Origin: an uncultured Clostridia bacterium
Lineage (GTDB): Bacteria; Bacillota; Clostridia; Oscillospirales; Ruminococcaceae
NCBI GenBank assembly: GCA_947632425.1
Contig: CANRPG010000016.1
Span: 1 to 17,798, forward strand
Direction of reading: 5' to 3'
DNA: 17,798 nt
The position numbers and the translations under genes are program-made. A model generated the notes under the pieces. That model did not search any database. It was not told the DNA's origin and worked only from the letters and a program-made list of their open reading frames with translations. Positions within the stretch are counted from its first letter, which is position 1. The number at the start of each line of letters is the position of its first letter. Of the stretch, positions 15,525 to 17,798 are shown in pieces.

Positions 15525-16409
15525 TTATTGATCTACATCTTCATAATACTCGGCGGCGGTGGTTTGTGTAAAGCCGTCGGGTATCTTGAAATACTGCTGG
15601 TCGGCGGTATCTTCGATCCTGGTGAATGTTATGGTCATTATTGTGCCGTCTTGTTCTGCTGCAAGCATTACGGGCTTGCCTTCGCTTGCATACATATAGA
15701 GCGGCGCTTCTTCGACCACAAATGCATATCTTGTATACTCTTTGCCGTCAACTGTTACGGTATTTACCTGAGTATTATCGGGGTCGTTGCCCTCGCTGAG
15801 CATTTCTGCAAGACCTGCAAAATCGGTATCGTAGATGACTTCTTCGACTGTGGCAGGCTCGGGATCCTCAAAATACACTTTTAAGTCGTGGTCAATGGTG
15901 TAGGACTTGCCGTCTTTGCGCATATATGCCAAAGTGCTTTCTTCGCCCATGATACTATCTGTCTCGGCTGAGTAGGCGTTATCGCCGTCAACGACTTCTA
16001 TAACAGACATAGTGAACGAAAATTCTTCCATTCCAACGCTCATTTCGGCTGCCATGGTATGCTTCCGGGCGTTGGCGATCTTGTCAAACATCTCAAACGG
16101 GGCGGAGTCAAACTCGGCAGTTTCGCCGACGGTCTCGTCAAGCGGTGTTGTAGAAGCAGGGGCTTCGGAGCTGTCGTCGGGCTGAGAACTGTCGGGGGCA
16201 GACGAATCTTCGGTAGAACTGTCTGCTTCAGAAGATGTGTCTGCTGTAGAACTGTCGGCTTCTGAAGAAGTATCAGCCTCGGAAGAGGTGTCAGCAACAG
16301 ATGAGGTGTCAGCCTTAGATGACTTTGAGCTTGTGTCTTCATCGCTGCACGCTGCAAACATGGTACAGCATACTGCGAGCGATGCCAGAAGTGCAAGTAG
16401 TTTTTTCAT
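15525..16409 (-). CDS. Lipoprotein, second gene of the paralogous operon
   Basis: Length is 294 residues from ATG 16409, with GGAGG (16417-16421) seven bases upstream; the frame is open further but that part is the end of the preceding gene read in another frame. The lipobox is FAAC (C21). Residues about 24-85 form a Ser/Asp/Glu/Thr linker of SSEAD and SSTAD repeats. The domain that follows has DETVGE, FDSAPFEMFDKI, DGDNAYSAE, DGKSYTIDHDLKVYFED, LYMYASEGKPVMLA, and YFKIPDGFTQTTAAEYYE near the C-terminus. Its signal peptide differs from that of the upstream gene at only a few positions in the first 20 residues, indicating recent duplication. Spacing is 19 bases from the upstream stop and 16 to the next start. 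Confidence 0.87.
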   Translation of the reverse strand: MKKLLALLASLAVCCTMFAACSDEDTSSKSSKADTSSVADTSSEADTSSEADSSTADTSSEADSSTEDSSAPDSSQPDDSSEAPASTTPLDETVGETAEFDSAPFEMFDKIANARKHTMAAEMSVGMEEFSFTMSVIEVVDGDNAYSAETDSIMGEESTLAYMRKDGKSYTIDHDLKVYFEDPEPATVEEVIYDTDFAGLAEMLSEGNDPDNTQVNTVTVDGKEYTRYAFVVEEAPLYMYASEGKPVMLAAEQDGTIMTITFTRIEDTADQQYFKIPDGFTQTTAAEYYEDVDQ

Positions 16410-16428
16410 GTGTATTCCTCCAAAAAAT

Positions 16429-17334
16429 TTAATCATACTGACCGTACAGGTCATAATATTCGTCTTGTGTGAGCTGCTTGAAGCCGTCGGGAAGTTTGAG
16501 AAGATCTTGGTCGGCGGTGGCTTCGAGCCTGTTATAGGTGATAGCTGCGTTGTCCTCCTCGTCATCGGTATATGAGTCGGTAATGTATGTGGGTACGCCG
16601 TCTTTTGCATAGAGGGTGATGTTTTCTTCACCAAGCACAAAGGAGTATTTCAGGCAGTCTTTACCAAACAAAGTTGCTTTGCACACAACGGCAGATGAAT
16701 AGCCTTCATTCAGCCAATCGGAATGGCTTTCAAGATCGCGAGAAAAAGCATAGATGACCTGCTGAACTGTTTTGGCTTCTTTTTCTTCAAAATAGGCTTT
16801 ATTGTCATAGTCTATAAAGTATGACCTGCCGTCAAGCAGAAGATAGGCTTGCTTGGAAGATCTCTCGGCGGAGTCAGAAATCATGCTTGCATATGCGTTT
16901 TCGCCGTCCAGAACTTCGGTATAGGTGTCGGTAATATCCGAATCTACGGTGTTATCCTCTGCGGCGTACTTTTGGGTATAAGAAAAAGTATGGTGCTCAG
17001 AATGGGCGAGCTCGTCAAGCAGATCAAACGGGGCGGGATCAAAATCGACTGTTTCAGCTGCTTTTTCGTTCTCGCGTATTTCGGTAAAGGAAGGAACTGT
17101 GGGAGCTGTCGGTTCGTCAGCGGAAGATGTGTTGGCTTCGGAAGACGTGTCGGAACTGTCAGCTGCGGAAGAACTATCTGCTGTGGTAGTGTCCGCCGCA
17201 GAGTTATCTGCTGTGGTGGTATCGGCGATGGAAGAACTTTCGGCAGGGGAAGAAGAGCGGTCTATGTCGCTGTACGCTGCGAACATGGTACAGCAAACGG
17301 CGAGTGATACTATTAAAGCAAGCAGCTTTTTCAT
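16429..17334 (-). CDS. Secreted paralog with lost lipobox cysteine, first gene of the operon
   Basis: Length is 301 residues; ATG 17334 has GGAGGT (17341-17346) six bases upstream. The N-terminus is nearly the same as its neighbour's, but the residue that should be the lipidated Cys is Tyr: MFAAY21 against MFAAC21. The codon is TAC (17272-17274, minus strand) where the neighbour has TGC, a one-base change. It should therefore not be lipidated: it may be cut by signal peptidase I and released, or stay as an N-terminal membrane anchor. The Ser/Thr/Asp/Ala linker (about 26-75) and the domain (FDPAPFDLLDEL, DGENAYASM, DGRSYFIDYDNKAYFEE, LYAKDGVPTYI, LLKLPDGFKQLTQDEYYDLY) are intact, so this is not an obvious pseudogene. 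It leads the three-gene operon. Confidence 0.87.
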   Translation of the reverse strand: MKKLLALIVSLAVCCTMFAAYSDIDRSSSPAESSSIADTTTADNSAADTTTADSSSAADSSDTSSEANTSSADEPTAPTVPSFTEIRENEKAAETVDFDPAPFDLLDELAHSEHHTFSYTQKYAAEDNTVDSDITDTYTEVLDGENAYASMISDSAERSSKQAYLLLDGRSYFIDYDNKAYFEEKEAKTVQQVIYAFSRDLESHSDWLNEGYSSAVVCKATLFGKDCLKYSFVLGEENITLYAKDGVPTYITDSYTDDEEDNAAITYNRLEATADQDLLKLPDGFKQLTQDEYYDLYGQYD

Positions 17335-17351
17335 AAATATACCTCCAAATG

Positions 17352-17368
17352 CGTAAATTATATTTACG
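17352..17368. promoter_or_regulatory. Inverted repeat at the transcription start of the paralogous operon (possible operator)
   Basis: CGTAAAT (17352-17358), TAT, ATTTACG (17362-17368) is a perfect seven-base dyad. It lies between the -10 box and the ribosome binding site, covering the likely start point, a usual place for a repressor site. Confidence 0.45.
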
Positions 17369-17373
17369 ATATA

Positions 17374-17402
17374 ATGATAACATATCCGGGCAAAAAGAAC
17401 AA
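17374..17402 (-). promoter_or_regulatory. Promoter of the three-gene paralogous operon
   Basis: On the minus strand TTGTTC (17397-17402), 17-base spacer, TATCAT (17374-17379). Each box departs from consensus but the spacing is ideal. Confidence 0.65.
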
Positions 17403-17439
17403 TCGGCTAAATGCATAAAATTTTGCGGCGGTGGGTGAG

Positions 17440-17551
17440 GGGAATTAGTGAATATTGAATAATGAATGGGAAGAAGCCTCGCAGAGGGTTCTTCTGCACT
17501 TGACCGACTGCTTGCAGGCGGTCAACGTGTGGTGAATAGTTTAGAGTTAAG
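17440..17551 (+). repeat. Dispersed two-hairpin intergenic repeat, copy C
   Basis: Starts with AGTGAATATTGAATAATGAA. Hairpin 1 (17470-17494) is the same as in copy B. Hairpin 2 (17502-17523) is GACCG-A-CTGC, TT, GCAG-G-CGGTC. The tail is GTGTGGTGAATAGTTTAGAG. Between this copy and the next (17552-17728) there is no supported gene, only a block with AGAATATTCT and ACGGCGTGAG (17657-17680) like those at 2532 and 2825. Confidence 0.8.
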
Positions 17552-17728
17552 GTGTGGCATACGCCGCGTATTTTAAATTTTTATGTATCAACACAGATAG
17601 CGCGTACATTAGATATTTTTACACTCACCACATACCACCCAAAAGAGGCAGCTGACAGAATATTCTTCCAACGGCGTGAGGGGGTGGCGTGGTTTTTGGA
17701 AGCAAGAAAACTAGTGGCAAGAGGCAGA

Positions 17729-17798
17729 ATTAGTGAATAGTGAATTACACTTGGACGACTGCAAATCAGGCGGTCAACGTGTGGTGAATAGTTTAGAG
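17729..17798 (+). repeat. Dispersed two-hairpin intergenic repeat, copy D (runs to window edge)
   Basis: It has the AGTGAATAGTGAAT head, a form of hairpin 2 (GAC-GA-CTG, CAAAT, CAG-GC-GGTC) and the GTGTGGTGAATAGTTTAGAG tail up to the last base. Hairpin 1 is missing. Confidence 0.75.

Noticed and set aside
15525..16640. Extended 371-residue form of the second paralog
   Set aside because: The extra 77 residues lie over the coding end of the upstream paralog in another frame. The internal ATG at 16409 has GGAGG at good spacing and starts a clear signal peptide.

Overview
The window looks like the chromosome of a Gram-positive, low-GC gut Firmicute, most likely Ruminococcus or a close relative in Oscillospiraceae. 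This is inferred from Thr-rich linkers on secreted proteins, a sortase-anchored transglutaminase-like protein, a CotH-domain lipoprotein, lipoproteins with Ser/Asp/Glu linkers, strong Shine-Dalgarno sites and sigma-A promoters. No rRNA, intact tRNA or CRISPR array was seen.

Bases 1 to about 2096 are the right end of an integrated mobilizable element. It holds the last codons of a recombinase, an oriT-like cluster of inverted repeats, a MobV-type relaxase, a small coupled gene of unknown function, and an AT-rich terminus with repeated motifs. It ends on a 23-base sequence that reads as the 3' end of a tRNA (T-loop to CCA) followed directly by a terminator, as expected for attR in a tRNA gene.

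Bases 2130 to 3278 have no convincing gene and are made of intergenic repeats and terminators. Bases 3279 to 5767 are a two-gene operon: a lipoprotein with a predicted beta-propeller, and an ABC-2-type permease without an ATPase in view. A CotH-domain lipoprotein (minus strand) and a 1012-residue wall-anchored transglutaminase-like protein (plus strand) then diverge from a shared 238-base region with two near-consensus promoters. A small P-loop kinase-like gene follows, lying between two nearly identical terminators, and then a solitary ParB/Noc-like gene.

Bases 12632 to 13606 are a second repeat island: one copy of a two-hairpin dispersed repeat, then a tandem array of four units (285, 292, about 150 and about 136 bases), each starting with TTAGARG heptamers. 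Bases 13652 to 17334 hold four paralogous secreted proteins on the minus strand. Three are in one tight operon and the fourth has its own promoter. The first gene of the operon has lost the lipobox cysteine. The window closes with two more copies of the two-hairpin repeat.

The most unusual material is the four-member lipoprotein family with its Cys-to-Tyr member, and the intergenic repeats whose hairpin stems vary in a compensatory way.
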